A DNA stretch of 19,564 nt, from contig JBBQNC010000036.1 of NCBI GenBank assembly GCA_038329555.1, positions 1 to 19,564 of the forward strand, in the 5' to 3' direction. The position numbers and the translations under genes were made by a program. This stretch comes from JALYUA01 sp038329555 (GTDB lineage: Bacteria; Acidobacteriota; Thermoanaerobaculia; UBA5066; Gp7-AA6). The notes below the pieces were generated by a model. It did no database searches. It saw only the letters and a list, made by a program, of their open reading frames with translations, and was not told the origin of the DNA. Positions 8,651-16,517 of the stretch are shown one piece after another. How positions within the stretch are numbered: position 1 is the first letter of the stretch; every line of letters starts with the position of its first letter.

Positions 8651-9703
8651 ATGAAGGCAACCGCGTCACGGATTATCGCTGCCGCTCCGGCGGCTTTTCT
8701 GCCGGTGCTCGCCGCGTGGGCTCTCGGCGCGGGGGCGTCGGCGGTCAACGGACCGTCTCAGATCGGCGGAGCCGCGCACGACCCCGCCAGAGTTGTCGGT
8801 CCCGAGCGCTGCGGCGAGTGCCACAAGTCCGAGTTCGCGGCATGGCAGCAGACTCATCACGCCAAGACCTTCGTCGAGATGCACCGCAATCCCGAGGCCT
8901 CCGAGGTCGTGAAGAAGCTCGGCGGAAAACGCATCAAGCAGAATGAGCACTGCCTGACGTGCCACTACACTCAGGGCTTGAAGGACGGCGAGCCGAGCGC
9001 CCTGTGGGGCGTCGCCTGCGAGTCCTGCCACGGGCGGGCCAAGGACTGGATCGACGTGCACAACGACTACGGCGGCAAGGGCGTGACCAAAGACACGGAG
9101 TCTCCCCAGCATAAAAAGATGCGGATCGAGAAGACGGCTGCCGCGGGCATGATCCGGCCGGTGGACACGTATCACGCGGCGGCGAACTGCTATAGCTGCC
9201 ACACTGTGCCCGACGAAGAGCTCGTCAACAAGGGAGGACACAAGGCCCGCAGCGACTTCGACCTGGTCTCCTGGTCGCAAGGCGAAGTGCGTCACAACTA
9301 CCTCTACTCGGTCGACAAGAAGAACCGCGAAGCTTCACCCGTCCACAAAAGGGTCCTCTACGTCACGGGCAAAGGCCTCGACCTCGAGTACAGCCTGAGG
9401 GCGGGAGCAAAGGCCACCGCCCCCGGCCCGTTCCTCGACAATGCAACGAAGTCCGTCGCCACCGCTCTGGCCAAATTGAAGGAAATCCAAGCGGCGCAGC
9501 CGATTCCGGAGGTGGCCGAGATGGTCGCCGCGGCCTCGGGCGCCGCCGTGAAGCCCGGCAACGCCGCTGCGCTCAGCAAAGCCGCCGACGGCGTGGCCGC
9601 GGCCAACCTGAAGTTCGGCAAGAGCAACGACGGGTCGAGGCTCAGCGCGATCGACAAGCTCATACCCCCGCCATCGACCTACAGGGAAACCGCGCAACCG
9701 TAA
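8651..9703 (+). CDS. Secreted tetraheme cytochrome c, cytochrome c554-like
   Basis: 350 residues. ATG 8651 is preceded by GAAGGGG at good spacing, and a signal peptide follows immediately (hydrophobic residues 8-30, likely cleavage after GASA near 31), which fixes the start; the longer open frame upstream is the shadow of the reductase gene. Four CxxCH sites start at residues 54, 101, 123 and 180. The motif CGECHKSEFAAWQQTHHAKTF and the spacing CLTCH...GVACESCHG are characteristic of the cytochrome c554-like family, tetraheme periplasmic carriers known from nitrifiers and metal reducers. The C-terminal third (about 240-350) is haem-free and Ala/Lys-rich. It probably shuttles electrons between the membrane-bound decaheme cytochrome and the pentaheme/barrel module; catalysis on a small nitrogen or sulfur compound cannot be excluded. 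Confidence 0.88.
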   Translation: MKATASRIIAAAPAAFLPVLAAWALGAGASAVNGPSQIGGAAHDPARVVGPERCGECHKSEFAAWQQTHHAKTFVEMHRNPEASEVVKKLGGKRIKQNEHCLTCHYTQGLKDGEPSALWGVACESCHGRAKDWIDVHNDYGGKGVTKDTESPQHKKMRIEKTAAAGMIRPVDTYHAAANCYSCHTVPDEELVNKGGHKARSDFDLVSWSQGEVRHNYLYSVDKKNREASPVHKRVLYVTGKGLDLEYSLRAGAKATAPGPFLDNATKSVATALAKLKEIQAAQPIPEVAEMVAAASGAAVKPGNAAALSKAADGVAAANLKFGKSNDGSRLSAIDKLIPPPSTYRETAQP

Positions 9704-9729
9704 ACCCGGGGAACCGGGAGGAAGCACAA

Positions 9730-11469
9730 TTGGCGACTGACATCGTGGAGATCGCGCAGACCCAGCGGTGGGACGCTCCGTTCGGTCCGGAGATGACCGA
9801 GGACGACGTCGATCGTCTCCTCCTGCTGCCTCCGTTTAACAGTATCGATCCGCGCAACTTCCTGCCGTCGCTGCCGCTGCGCGGGATCCTGCGCAACGAC
9901 TGCCGGATCCGGCTGTTCGAGAACGGCGACATCATCGTCCGGGAGGGGGACTACGGCAATAGCGCCTTCTATGTGATGTCGGGCGCTGCGCGCGTCGTGC
10001 TGGGCGGCAGCGGCGGCGACCTGCCGGCTTCCGTGCTGGGCCGCGTCGAGTCGCACAAGAAGACGCTTGCTGGCGCCCTGAGCCAGCTCTGGACCAACCC
10101 GCCTCTGCCTGAGTTCCGGGATCTCGGCTCCTACGCCGACGACGCGCGAGTCGGCATGCGTACGGCCGAGGCGCAGAGCGACGAGGTACGCATCTTTCTT
10201 CAGGATATTCCGGGCGTGCTCAATAAATACAAGACAGCGCGCCTGGAGAAAGGGGAGTTCTTCGGTGAGATTGCGGCTTTGGGCCGGTCGCCGCGCACGG
10301 CCACCGTGTTCGCCGACGGTCATTTGGAGCTGCTCGAGATCCGGTGGCAGGGATTGCGCGACTTGCGCCGCCGGGCGCCGGGGATCAAGCGCCACATCGA
10401 CGAGCTCTATCGCACACGGAGCCTGCTCGTGCATTTGGGAGAAACGCCCCTCTTCCGCGCGCTCTCCTCGGAAGATCTGGACCGCGTCGCGGACCAGACG
10501 ACGTTTGAGACGCATGGCGACTTCGACTGGTACGCCTCCTACAAGACCTTCGCCGAACAGAGCGGCGCCGTGCGCCTGCAGCGCGATCCGATCATCGCGG
10601 AGGAGGGCCACTACCCCAACGGCCTGATCCTGATCCGAGCCGGCTTCGCGCGGCTGTCCGAAAAACATTACAAAGGAGAGCGCACAGTAAGCTATCTCGG
10701 CAAGGGTCAGAGCTACGGGTTCGAAGAGATTGTTCATAACTGGCGCAACGACAAGCAGATCGCGCTGCAGCGGACCCTGCGCGCGGTGGGGTACGTGGAC
10801 ATCCTGGTCGTGCCCACGGCGGTCATGGAGAAGATTGTGCTGCCCACGCTGTCGGCCGCAAAGCTCCCTCCCGCCATCCGCGAGGCCGCCACCGCCGCCG
10901 GACCGCCGTCGAAGGCGGCCGAGGCCGAAGCGGTCCCCCAGGAAATGCTCGAGTTCCTGGCCGACAACCGCTTCATCAACGGCACGGCCACGATGATGAT
11001 CGATCTGGACCGTTGCGTGCGGTGCGACGATTGCGTGCGCGCCTGCGCGGCCACGCACGGAGGCAATCCACGCTTTCTGCGCCACGGGCCGCGCCATGGC
11101 TCCTACATGGTGGCCAACGCCTGCATGCACTGCGTCGACCCCGTCTGCATGATCGGCTGCCCGACGGGCGCGATCCACCGCAACGAGGCCTATGGTCAGG
11201 TGTTGATCAACGACAACACCTGCATCGGCTGCTCGACCTGCGCGAACAGCTGTCCTTACGAAAACATCCGGATGGTCGAGATCCGCGACCGCAACGGAGT
11301 CATCGCCATCGACAAGAGCTCGAACATGCCCATCCTCAAGGCGACCAAGTGTGATCTGTGCATCGAGCAGCTCACCAGCCCCGCCTGCGAGCGCGGCTGC
11401 CCTCACGATGCCTTGAAGCGGGTGAACATGCAGGATCTTCCGGCGCTGACCCGTTGGCTCAAGCGTTGA
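9730..11469 (+). CDS. Cyclic-nucleotide-binding (x2) - four-[4Fe-4S] ferredoxin fusion, cytoplasmic electron-transfer subunit
   Basis: 579 residues starting at TTG, supported by GGGAGGA seven bases upstream. There is no signal peptide. The first CNB domain (about 55-215) keeps a phosphate-binding-cassette-like motif, FGEIAALGRSPRTATV (178-193), and carries an insertion of about 75 residues at 93-170. The second (about 240-375) has a degenerate cassette (YGFEEIVHNWRN) and may not bind ligand. After a linker, residues about 420-579 form a DmsB/NrfC/HybA-type ferredoxin with 16 cysteines: 429, 432, 435, 439; 465, 468, 473, 477; 498, 501, 504, 508; 541, 544, 553, 557. These suffice for four [4Fe-4S] clusters. 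In such complexes this subunit links a soluble redox partner to a quinone-reactive membrane subunit, here encoded by the next gene, which overlaps its stop. The CNB domains suggest that cAMP or cGMP tunes electron flow. Confidence 0.88.
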   Translation: MATDIVEIAQTQRWDAPFGPEMTEDDVDRLLLLPPFNSIDPRNFLPSLPLRGILRNDCRIRLFENGDIIVREGDYGNSAFYVMSGAARVVLGGSGGDLPASVLGRVESHKKTLAGALSQLWTNPPLPEFRDLGSYADDARVGMRTAEAQSDEVRIFLQDIPGVLNKYKTARLEKGEFFGEIAALGRSPRTATVFADGHLELLEIRWQGLRDLRRRAPGIKRHIDELYRTRSLLVHLGETPLFRALSSEDLDRVADQTTFETHGDFDWYASYKTFAEQSGAVRLQRDPIIAEEGHYPNGLILIRAGFARLSEKHYKGERTVSYLGKGQSYGFEEIVHNWRNDKQIALQRTLRAVGYVDILVVPTAVMEKIVLPTLSAAKLPPAIREAATAAGPPSKAAEAEAVPQEMLEFLADNRFINGTATMMIDLDRCVRCDDCVRACAATHGGNPRFLRHGPRHGSYMVANACMHCVDPVCMIGCPTGAIHRNEAYGQVLINDNTCIGCSTCANSCPYENIRMVEIRDRNGVIAIDKSSNMPILKATKCDLCIEQLTSPACERGCPHDALKRVNMQDLPALTRWLKR

Positions 11470-12290
11470 CCCCCCTCGCCAGGCGACGTACTAATCACTT
11501 CGCGTTTTTGGCGGGGGTTTGCGTGCTTCTGGTCCTCGGCGTCCGGACGCTTTCGCTCCACCTCTACAAGACTTCTTTGATGACGGGCTGGTTGTTGCTC
11601 ACCCTGGTGGTCGTCCTCGCCTTCTTCAACGCACGCAAGAAGCTGCCCTTCATCCCCATGGGAAGGGCCTCTGCCTGGCTGCAGTTCCACGTGTACGCGG
11701 GGCTCCTGGCCGCCGCCGTGTTCCTGCTCCATGTGCGTGGTCGGGTACCCAAAGGGCTGCTCGAGGCGATCCTCGCCGTCTCCTTCGTACTGGTCGCGGG
11801 CAGCGGCGTCGTCGGCATCCTGTTGTCGCGCGACTACGCCCGGCGGCTGACGAGCCGCGGCCAGGAGGTTATCTTCGAACGCATTCCCGCTCTGCGGCGG
11901 AGGATACGGGACCGCGCCGAGGACCTCGTCCTGCACTCGGTCGCGGAGGAGGGGGCGACGGCGCTGGCAGATTTCCATGCCCGCAGCCTCGTTCCCTACT
12001 TCGACGGGGCTCGCAATACGTGGCTGCACCTGTTCGAATCCAGGCGTCCGCGCCTCACGTGGAACGAAGAGTTTACGGCGCTCGATCGTTACCTGAGCGA
12101 CTCGGAGCGCGAGTGTGCGCGGGAGCTCTCCGAGCTGGTGCGGATGAAAGATGACCTCGACTATCACTACGCGCTTCAGGGGGCGCTGAAGATCTGGCTC
12201 TTCGTCCATGTCCCGTTGACCTTCGTGATGCTGATCCTGGGAACCTTCCACGGGCTTCTGGCACAGGCTTTCTCGGCGGGTCTGCGGTGA
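11466..12290 (+). CDS. Diheme b-type membrane cytochrome (probable quinone-reactive subunit)
   Basis: 274 residues from TTG 11466, which overlaps the previous stop as TTGA; a longer ATG frame exists but lies inside the ferredoxin coding sequence. Five predicted membrane helices: about 11-32, 38-56, 72-90, 98-120 and 243-268. Helices 3 and 5 each carry a pair of histidines 14 residues apart (H75/H89 and H248/H262, i.e. HX13H twice), the bis-histidine spacing of b-haems in cytochrome b proteins. Between helices 4 and 5 is an unusually long charged soluble segment of about 120 residues (122-240), with no family match I recognise. It probably exchanges electrons between the [4Fe-4S] subunit, the quinone pool and the decaheme protein, whose GTG start overlaps its stop (GTGA). 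Confidence 0.82.
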   Translation: MTPLARRRTNHFAFLAGVCVLLVLGVRTLSLHLYKTSLMTGWLLLTLVVVLAFFNARKKLPFIPMGRASAWLQFHVYAGLLAAAVFLLHVRGRVPKGLLEAILAVSFVLVAGSGVVGILLSRDYARRLTSRGQEVIFERIPALRRRIRDRAEDLVLHSVAEEGATALADFHARSLVPYFDGARNTWLHLFESRRPRLTWNEEFTALDRYLSDSERECARELSELVRMKDDLDYHYALQGALKIWLFVHVPLTFVMLILGTFHGLLAQAFSAGLR

Positions 12291-14551
12291 CGTTCAAGCT
12301 GCAGGGCTTCGGGATCAATGAGAGCCAATACGAGCGACCCAACCAGCCCTGGATTTGTGGCTGGTCGGCCGCGGGCGAGGCCTGTCGCGTCGGCCCGGAT
12401 GCCAAGGGCCAGTGTCGCGCCACCTTCGAGTGCGCACCCATCCAGAGGGAGGGGCGGTCGCTGTGCACACGGCCGCGGCTCTACGGCGGCCCCTGCGAGA
12501 ACGGGCCGCTGCCCGCGGGGGCCTGCTCGCGTCCCATCCCGAAGTGCCAGCCCGTGCGGAGCCTGCGTGCCAGGCGCGGTCGGCTGGCCGGATGGGCGAG
12601 CGCCGTGACGGCGGGCCTGCTGGCGCTGGCGCTGGGCGGGCGCCACCGCGGTGAGCTCTTCTCGCCCGGCGAGCTCGGCTTCCAGCACGGGAGACCCGAG
12701 CGCATGGCTCCGCTGGCTTCTCTCCTCACGGTTCCGACCCCTTCGGGAACGCCGGCGGCGAGTTCGCTCACGAGGACGGCCACCACCTCGAGCCGGACGC
12801 TCGGCAGCACAAATCAGGCCGAGAGCACATCGCAGAGTGTGCGTTGCGGCGACTGTCACGGTGCCAGGCCCGGGCTCTTCGGCCCACTGGCTGCCCTCTT
12901 CGGAGCTCCCTGGAGTCCGCCGCAGAGCCAGCTCTGCCTGAACTGCCACGTCCTTGGCGAATATGCCTTGAAGGCACATAGCCAGCCTCCCGCCACGCTA
13001 GCGCAGGCGACCTGGCGCATGGCGAGCGTTCGTCCGGTCGTGGCCTCGCAGCGCAGCTGGGAATGCGCCACATGTCACACTGAGCACCGGGGCGGCGGCT
13101 TTCCGATCGCTTTCATGGAGAACCGGCGTTGTCAGGCCTGCCACGCCCGTACGTTCGACAGCCTGGCGTCGGGCCATCCGGAGTTCGAGAACTATCCGTA
13201 CGGCCGCGGTCTGAATCTGAAGTTCGACCACAACAAGCACAAGACCGAATACTTCTTCAAGGCGCAGAACAAGAAGGAGGACCGTCCCTTCGAGTGCCGG
13301 ACCTGTCACGTCCCGGATCCTTCCGGCCGTAACATGCTGGTGCGGAGCTTCGAGCAGACGTGCGCCACGTGCCACGCGGCGCAGATCGCGGACAACGATG
13401 GAGTCCCCTTCTTGACCGTGCCTGGCTTCGACGCGGCCGGGCTCAAGAGAGGCAAGGCCAGGATCGGCGAGTGGCCGAACCATGACGAGAGCGATCTCTC
13501 CCCCTTCATGCGGCTCCTGCTTGTTGGCGGCGGGGACAAAGCCGCGTACCTCGATGAGATCAAAGGGGTCGATCTGCTCGACCTCGGTCACGCGACGGAC
13601 GACGAGCTCGATGCGGTGCAGGCCTACGCCTGGGGTGTCAAGCGACTCATCGCGGATCTGAGCCTGAACGGAGCCGAGGCGGTCAGACTGCGCCTGGCAC
13701 AGGCCCTTTCGGGCAAGGCCGGCCAGGCTTCGGTCAACGACGATCTCGTCGGCGAGATTCAGCCGGCCACCATTGACGGAGCTCGCCGCGCTTGGTTCCC
13801 ACACCTCATGGACGAAATGAAGAGTCTGCAGGGGGGTGCCGCGCCACCGGTTTCGCAGTTCCTCGAGAAAGTGACGGAAGATCCAAACGTCGTCCCTCAG
13901 GGAATAGCGCCCAAGAAGTGGCTCGGTGCCGGCGGGTGGTATCGCGACGACGCCGACTTCACCATGCGCTATCGCCCCACGCGCCACGCGGACGCTTTCC
14001 TGCGAGCCTGGCTCGACCTCGCGGCTGGCCTGCGCGAGGAGTACACCGGCGTCCGCCGAATCCTGGAGATGCTCAACCAGCCGACGTCTCCGGGCCGCTG
14101 CCTGAAGTGTCACACCCTGGCTCCGGTGACCTCGGCCGCGTCGCTGACGCTTGCCGTAGCCGGAACCGAATCGGCCCCTAAGAAGGACGACGAGAAAGTC
14201 CCGGCCGTCGTCCATTGGACCGCCAGACATCCCAGCGAGCGCGCCTTCAACAAGTTCGCCCACACGACCCACTTCAGCGTGTTTCGCCAGGCGGAGAGCT
14301 GCTTTAACTGCCACCTGCTTGCGTCCGATGCGCCCCAGCGGACGCTGCAGAGCGGATTGATGGCCAGCGCCGCCGGCGATTTCGTCCCGATGCCGAAGTT
14401 GCGCTGTCTGAGCTGCCACGTACCCAAAGCAGCGGGCGACAACTGCGTCCTGTGCCACAACTACCATGTGGGCGTCGTCTCGACGACCATGACAGCCGCC
14501 GCAGCGGGAGCCAGCGTGGCCGCGACCGCAGCGGCCGCCAAGGGTCGTTGA
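12287..14551 (+). CDS. Membrane-tethered decaheme cytochrome c with Cys-rich cytoplasmic head
   Basis: 754 residues from GTG 12287, overlapping the upstream stop (GTGA). The N-terminal 90 residues contain eight cysteines (24, 33, 43, 49, 60, 70, 80, 87) and no signal peptide. A basic stretch (RSLRARRGR, 91-99) then precedes one membrane helix (about 100-118), so the positive-inside rule places the Cys-rich head in the cytoplasm and the rest in the periplasm. Ten CxxCH sites start at residues 187, 217, 260, 282, 337, 359, 605, 672, 707 and 720. A haem-free region of about 240 residues separates a six-haem block from a four-haem block. The head could bind [4Fe-4S] clusters or zinc. The position after the ferredoxin and cytochrome b genes suggests a quinol-oxidising or quinone-reducing membrane complex with a periplasmic haem wire. 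The protein ends in an Ala-rich tail. Confidence 0.86.
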   Translation: MTFKLQGFGINESQYERPNQPWICGWSAAGEACRVGPDAKGQCRATFECAPIQREGRSLCTRPRLYGGPCENGPLPAGACSRPIPKCQPVRSLRARRGRLAGWASAVTAGLLALALGGRHRGELFSPGELGFQHGRPERMAPLASLLTVPTPSGTPAASSLTRTATTSSRTLGSTNQAESTSQSVRCGDCHGARPGLFGPLAALFGAPWSPPQSQLCLNCHVLGEYALKAHSQPPATLAQATWRMASVRPVVASQRSWECATCHTEHRGGGFPIAFMENRRCQACHARTFDSLASGHPEFENYPYGRGLNLKFDHNKHKTEYFFKAQNKKEDRPFECRTCHVPDPSGRNMLVRSFEQTCATCHAAQIADNDGVPFLTVPGFDAAGLKRGKARIGEWPNHDESDLSPFMRLLLVGGGDKAAYLDEIKGVDLLDLGHATDDELDAVQAYAWGVKRLIADLSLNGAEAVRLRLAQALSGKAGQASVNDDLVGEIQPATIDGARRAWFPHLMDEMKSLQGGAAPPVSQFLEKVTEDPNVVPQGIAPKKWLGAGGWYRDDADFTMRYRPTRHADAFLRAWLDLAAGLREEYTGVRRILEMLNQPTSPGRCLKCHTLAPVTSAASLTLAVAGTESAPKKDDEKVPAVVHWTARHPSERAFNKFAHTTHFSVFRQAESCFNCHLLASDAPQRTLQSGLMASAAGDFVPMPKLRCLSCHVPKAAGDNCVLCHNYHVGVVSTTMTAAAAGASVAATAAAAKGR

Positions 14552-14599
14552 GGCACAGAGGCTGATCCGCCAGGCCCGAGAACGGCCCGGCGCGGCTCC

Positions 14600-15115
14600 A
14601 TAGATCTGGTCGGCTGGGTGGACGTCGAAAGCGCGCCGTCGCCGTTCGGATTCGCGTTGGCCAGGGCGGCAGGGTCGTAAACCGCAGCGAACGCCGTGCC
14701 CCCGGAATAGAACGGGGTATTGGGCACGATCCAGAGCCTGAACCCGCCGAAGCTGTTACCGGAGAGAAGCGGAACGAATTAGCGGTGATATCGATAACAG
14801 ATCGCCTGGTTGTCCACCGCGAGGACCGGAAAGTCGGCCCTCCGCGGGAATCAGCTGGCGGTAGTCGCCGAGTTGATCGAGAAAAAATAGCAGGTGCCTT
14901 TGGGATCGCTATCGTCAGATACCGCGAGAAGAATTCGCGAGGTCGGCGTCGCCGGCACATTCGTCATCTCAATTGTGACCACGACGAAGCGCCCGGCGTG
15001 CTGGTCGTAGATGACTTTCGGGTCGAACGTCAACGACAGGGGGGAAAGAGGTGCGAAAAAGCTCTTGAGCGTCCGCCGGTTTTGCACCGTCCCGGTTGCT
15101 TTTCGCCGCAACTGT
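14600..15115 (-). pseudogene. Frameshifted remnant of a secreted beta-rich protein gene
   Basis: Minus-strand segments in successive frames join into one protein-like sequence. The first (about 15111-14851) reads FDPKVIYDQHAGRFVVV, then SRILLAVSDDSDPKGT and YFFSINS before a stop. The second (14838-14800) reads ADFPVLAVDNQAI. The third (14792-14760) reads DITANSFRFSP. The fourth, ending the recognisable part near 14600, reads GGFRLWIVPNTPFYSGGT and then VYDPAALANANPNGDG. At least three frame changes and several stops separate them, so it is non-functional unless the assembly is wrong. The pattern resembles large secreted hypothetical proteins of environmental bacteria; I do not know their function. 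Both ends look truncated, and it sits convergently 49 bp beyond the operon's last stop. Confidence 0.6.
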
Positions 15116-15643
15116 CGACAGCTTTCGCGCCGCGAAATCAGGATTTCTGGTCTGACCCCATCCTCCCCCTCAACCGGAGCTCTCGTGGCTCGACCGCGTG
15201 ATGAGTGCCGTGACGGTTCGTTTCGTCAGGCCTAGAATTCGTTACGAGGAATCGAAAGGAGCAGGAGCCAGTTTGCGCGTTCACGACAAGCGTGTAGTTA
15301 TCGCGAATGGCGAGGGTCTCTGGATAGACGATCAGCCGCATTCTTTTCGCAAGGAGAGGCGGAAGGCGTCGGCTCAAGAGTTGAGCCAGAGCGAAGCGGT
15401 GAGGTTTCGCCATCGGTTGGTTCAAACTCACGGATCCAGTCCGGAGGGCATTCTCCGGTTCGAACGCGGTAACTCGGTTCGAGCCTTTCGGAGATTCTAG
15501 AACGGGCCCCGCGGCGCATCACCGCTGAGGCAATCAAGCAACACGGCTGCGGGAGGAATCGGAACCTTCTTCATGGGTCGCCGTGGTGCTAAAAAGCTAG
15601 CAGGTCTAAAAAATCCTCTTCCGGCGGTCGTCGAGCCTGTTCC
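15116..15643. other. About 0.5 kb without a recognisable gene
   Basis: A minus-strand frame of 97 codons (15138-15431) includes LIVYPETLAIRDNYTLVVN but matches nothing I know and lacks a ribosome binding site. It may be more decayed coding sequence continuous with the pseudogene. GGTCTGACCCC at 15148-15158 resembles short motifs seen near mobile elements in other genomes. Several GGTTCGA-like strings near 15420-15485 do not form a tRNA. Confidence 0.4.
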
Positions 15644-16339
15644 TCAGGCGATCAGTTTCGCGATCGCGAATGCCGCGCCGGCGGCGATCCCGCCGACGAC
15701 CGTCGTCTGCCACGCGCTCTTGAACGGTTTCTTCACGGTGAAGTGTCCCTTCACCCAGCCGAAGACGAACAGCGCCACGAGCGTCATCGCGACGGACGCG
15801 AGGAGAGCGGCCGAGTTCTCATGCACGAAGAAGTACGGGGAGAGGGGGACGAGGCCGCCCGCGACGTAGGAGGCGGCGATCGTCAACGCGCTCTGGCGCG
15901 CGCGGGCAGGATCCGGCTTTTCGAGCCCGAGCTCGAACTTCATCATGAAATCGACCCACCGCTTCCGATCCTTCGAGAGCGACTCGGCCGCCGCGACCGC
16001 CGCGTCCCTCGGCAGGCCGTACTCCTCGAGCAGGTCCGAGACCTCCCGCGTCTCCTCCTCGGGGATCTCGATCGTTTCGCGCTTCTCCCGGGCGCGCTCG
16101 GCCGCGTAGTGCTCGGCATCCGTCCGGGCGGCGAGGTATCCACCGAGCCCCATCGCGATGGAGCCCGCGGCGATCTCCGCGAGGCCCGCGGTGATCACGA
16201 CCCGCGTCGAGTCCACGGCGCCGGAGAGACCGGCGGCGAGGGCGAACGGGACCGTCAGCCCGTCGGCCATCCCGATCACGACGTCGCGGATCGTCGCCGA
16301 GGCGGTGAAGTGCTTTTCGACATGCGGTGTCTGGGGCAG
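15644..16339 (-). CDS. VIT1/CCC1-family iron/manganese transporter
   Basis: 231 residues if translation starts at CTG 16339. Family signatures are clear: PHVEKHFTAS at the N-terminus, VVIGMADGLTVPFALAAGLS in the first helix, AEIAAGSIAMGLGGYLAAR in the second, a Glu-rich cytoplasmic segment (EIPEEETREVSDLLEEYGL) that binds metal in characterised members, WVDFMMKFELGLEKPDP, and three more helices to the C-terminus. Relatives begin a few residues before the HVEKHF motif. At that point no ATG, GTG or TTG lies in frame, only CTG, preceded at five bases by GGGAGG. In-frame ATGs further upstream (to 16567) would add an unlikely Arg-rich tail and cross into the regulator's 5' region. The family moves Fe(II) or Mn(II) out of the cytosol; here probably detoxification at the inner membrane. 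It is divergent from the Crp-like regulator. Confidence 0.85.
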   Translation of the reverse strand: MPQTPHVEKHFTASATIRDVVIGMADGLTVPFALAAGLSGAVDSTRVVITAGLAEIAAGSIAMGLGGYLAARTDAEHYAAERAREKRETIEIPEEETREVSDLLEEYGLPRDAAVAAAESLSKDRKRWVDFMMKFELGLEKPDPARARQSALTIAASYVAGGLVPLSPYFFVHENSAALLASVAMTLVALFVFGWVKGHFTVKKPFKSAWQTTVVGGIAAGAAFAIAKLIA

Positions 16340-16459
16340 ACGCGCCTCCCGGCATCGGAACTCTAATGCCGAATCGAGGGCGCACCGACTCCAACGCGGC
16401 GGCCGGCGGCCGGCGGTCCGCCGGGCCCAGCGTTGTGCGCTGCAGGACATGTTCTTTCG

Positions 16460-16475
16460 CGTACCGCTTTGTACG
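16460..16475. promoter_or_regulatory. Short inverted repeat between transporter and regulator genes
   Basis: CGTAC - N6 - GTACG lies in the divergent gap, 69 nt before the regulator ATG and about 120 nt before the transporter start. Size and position suit a dimeric regulator's operator, possibly that of the adjacent Crp-like protein. This is inference only. Confidence 0.3.
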
Positions 16476-16517
16476 ATACCGAACGCTAGTGTCGGGTGGC
16501 GCAGGTAGTCCGGTAAC

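Noticed and set aside
9679..11406. 575-codon minus-strand frame opposite the CNB-ferredoxin gene
   Set aside because: Antisense shadow rich in Ala/Asp/Val/His; the plus strand carries ordered cysteine motifs and a good ribosome binding site.
11358..11465. ATG start for the cytochrome b gene at 11358
   Set aside because: The added 36 residues are polar and Arg-rich and overlap the ferredoxin's fourth cluster region; the TTGA overlap start at 11466 fits the operon's pattern.
12998..14467. 489-codon minus-strand frame opposite the decaheme gene
   Set aside because: Antisense shadow; ten CxxCH sites on the plus strand settle the coding strand.
15138..15431. 97-codon minus-strand frame as a gene
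   Set aside because: No ribosome binding site, no recognised family, and it lies next to decayed coding sequence; kept only as a note in the region entry.
15415..15490. GGTTCGA / GGTTCAA strings suggesting a tRNA T-arm
   Set aside because: No acceptor, D-arm or anticodon stem could be paired around any of them.
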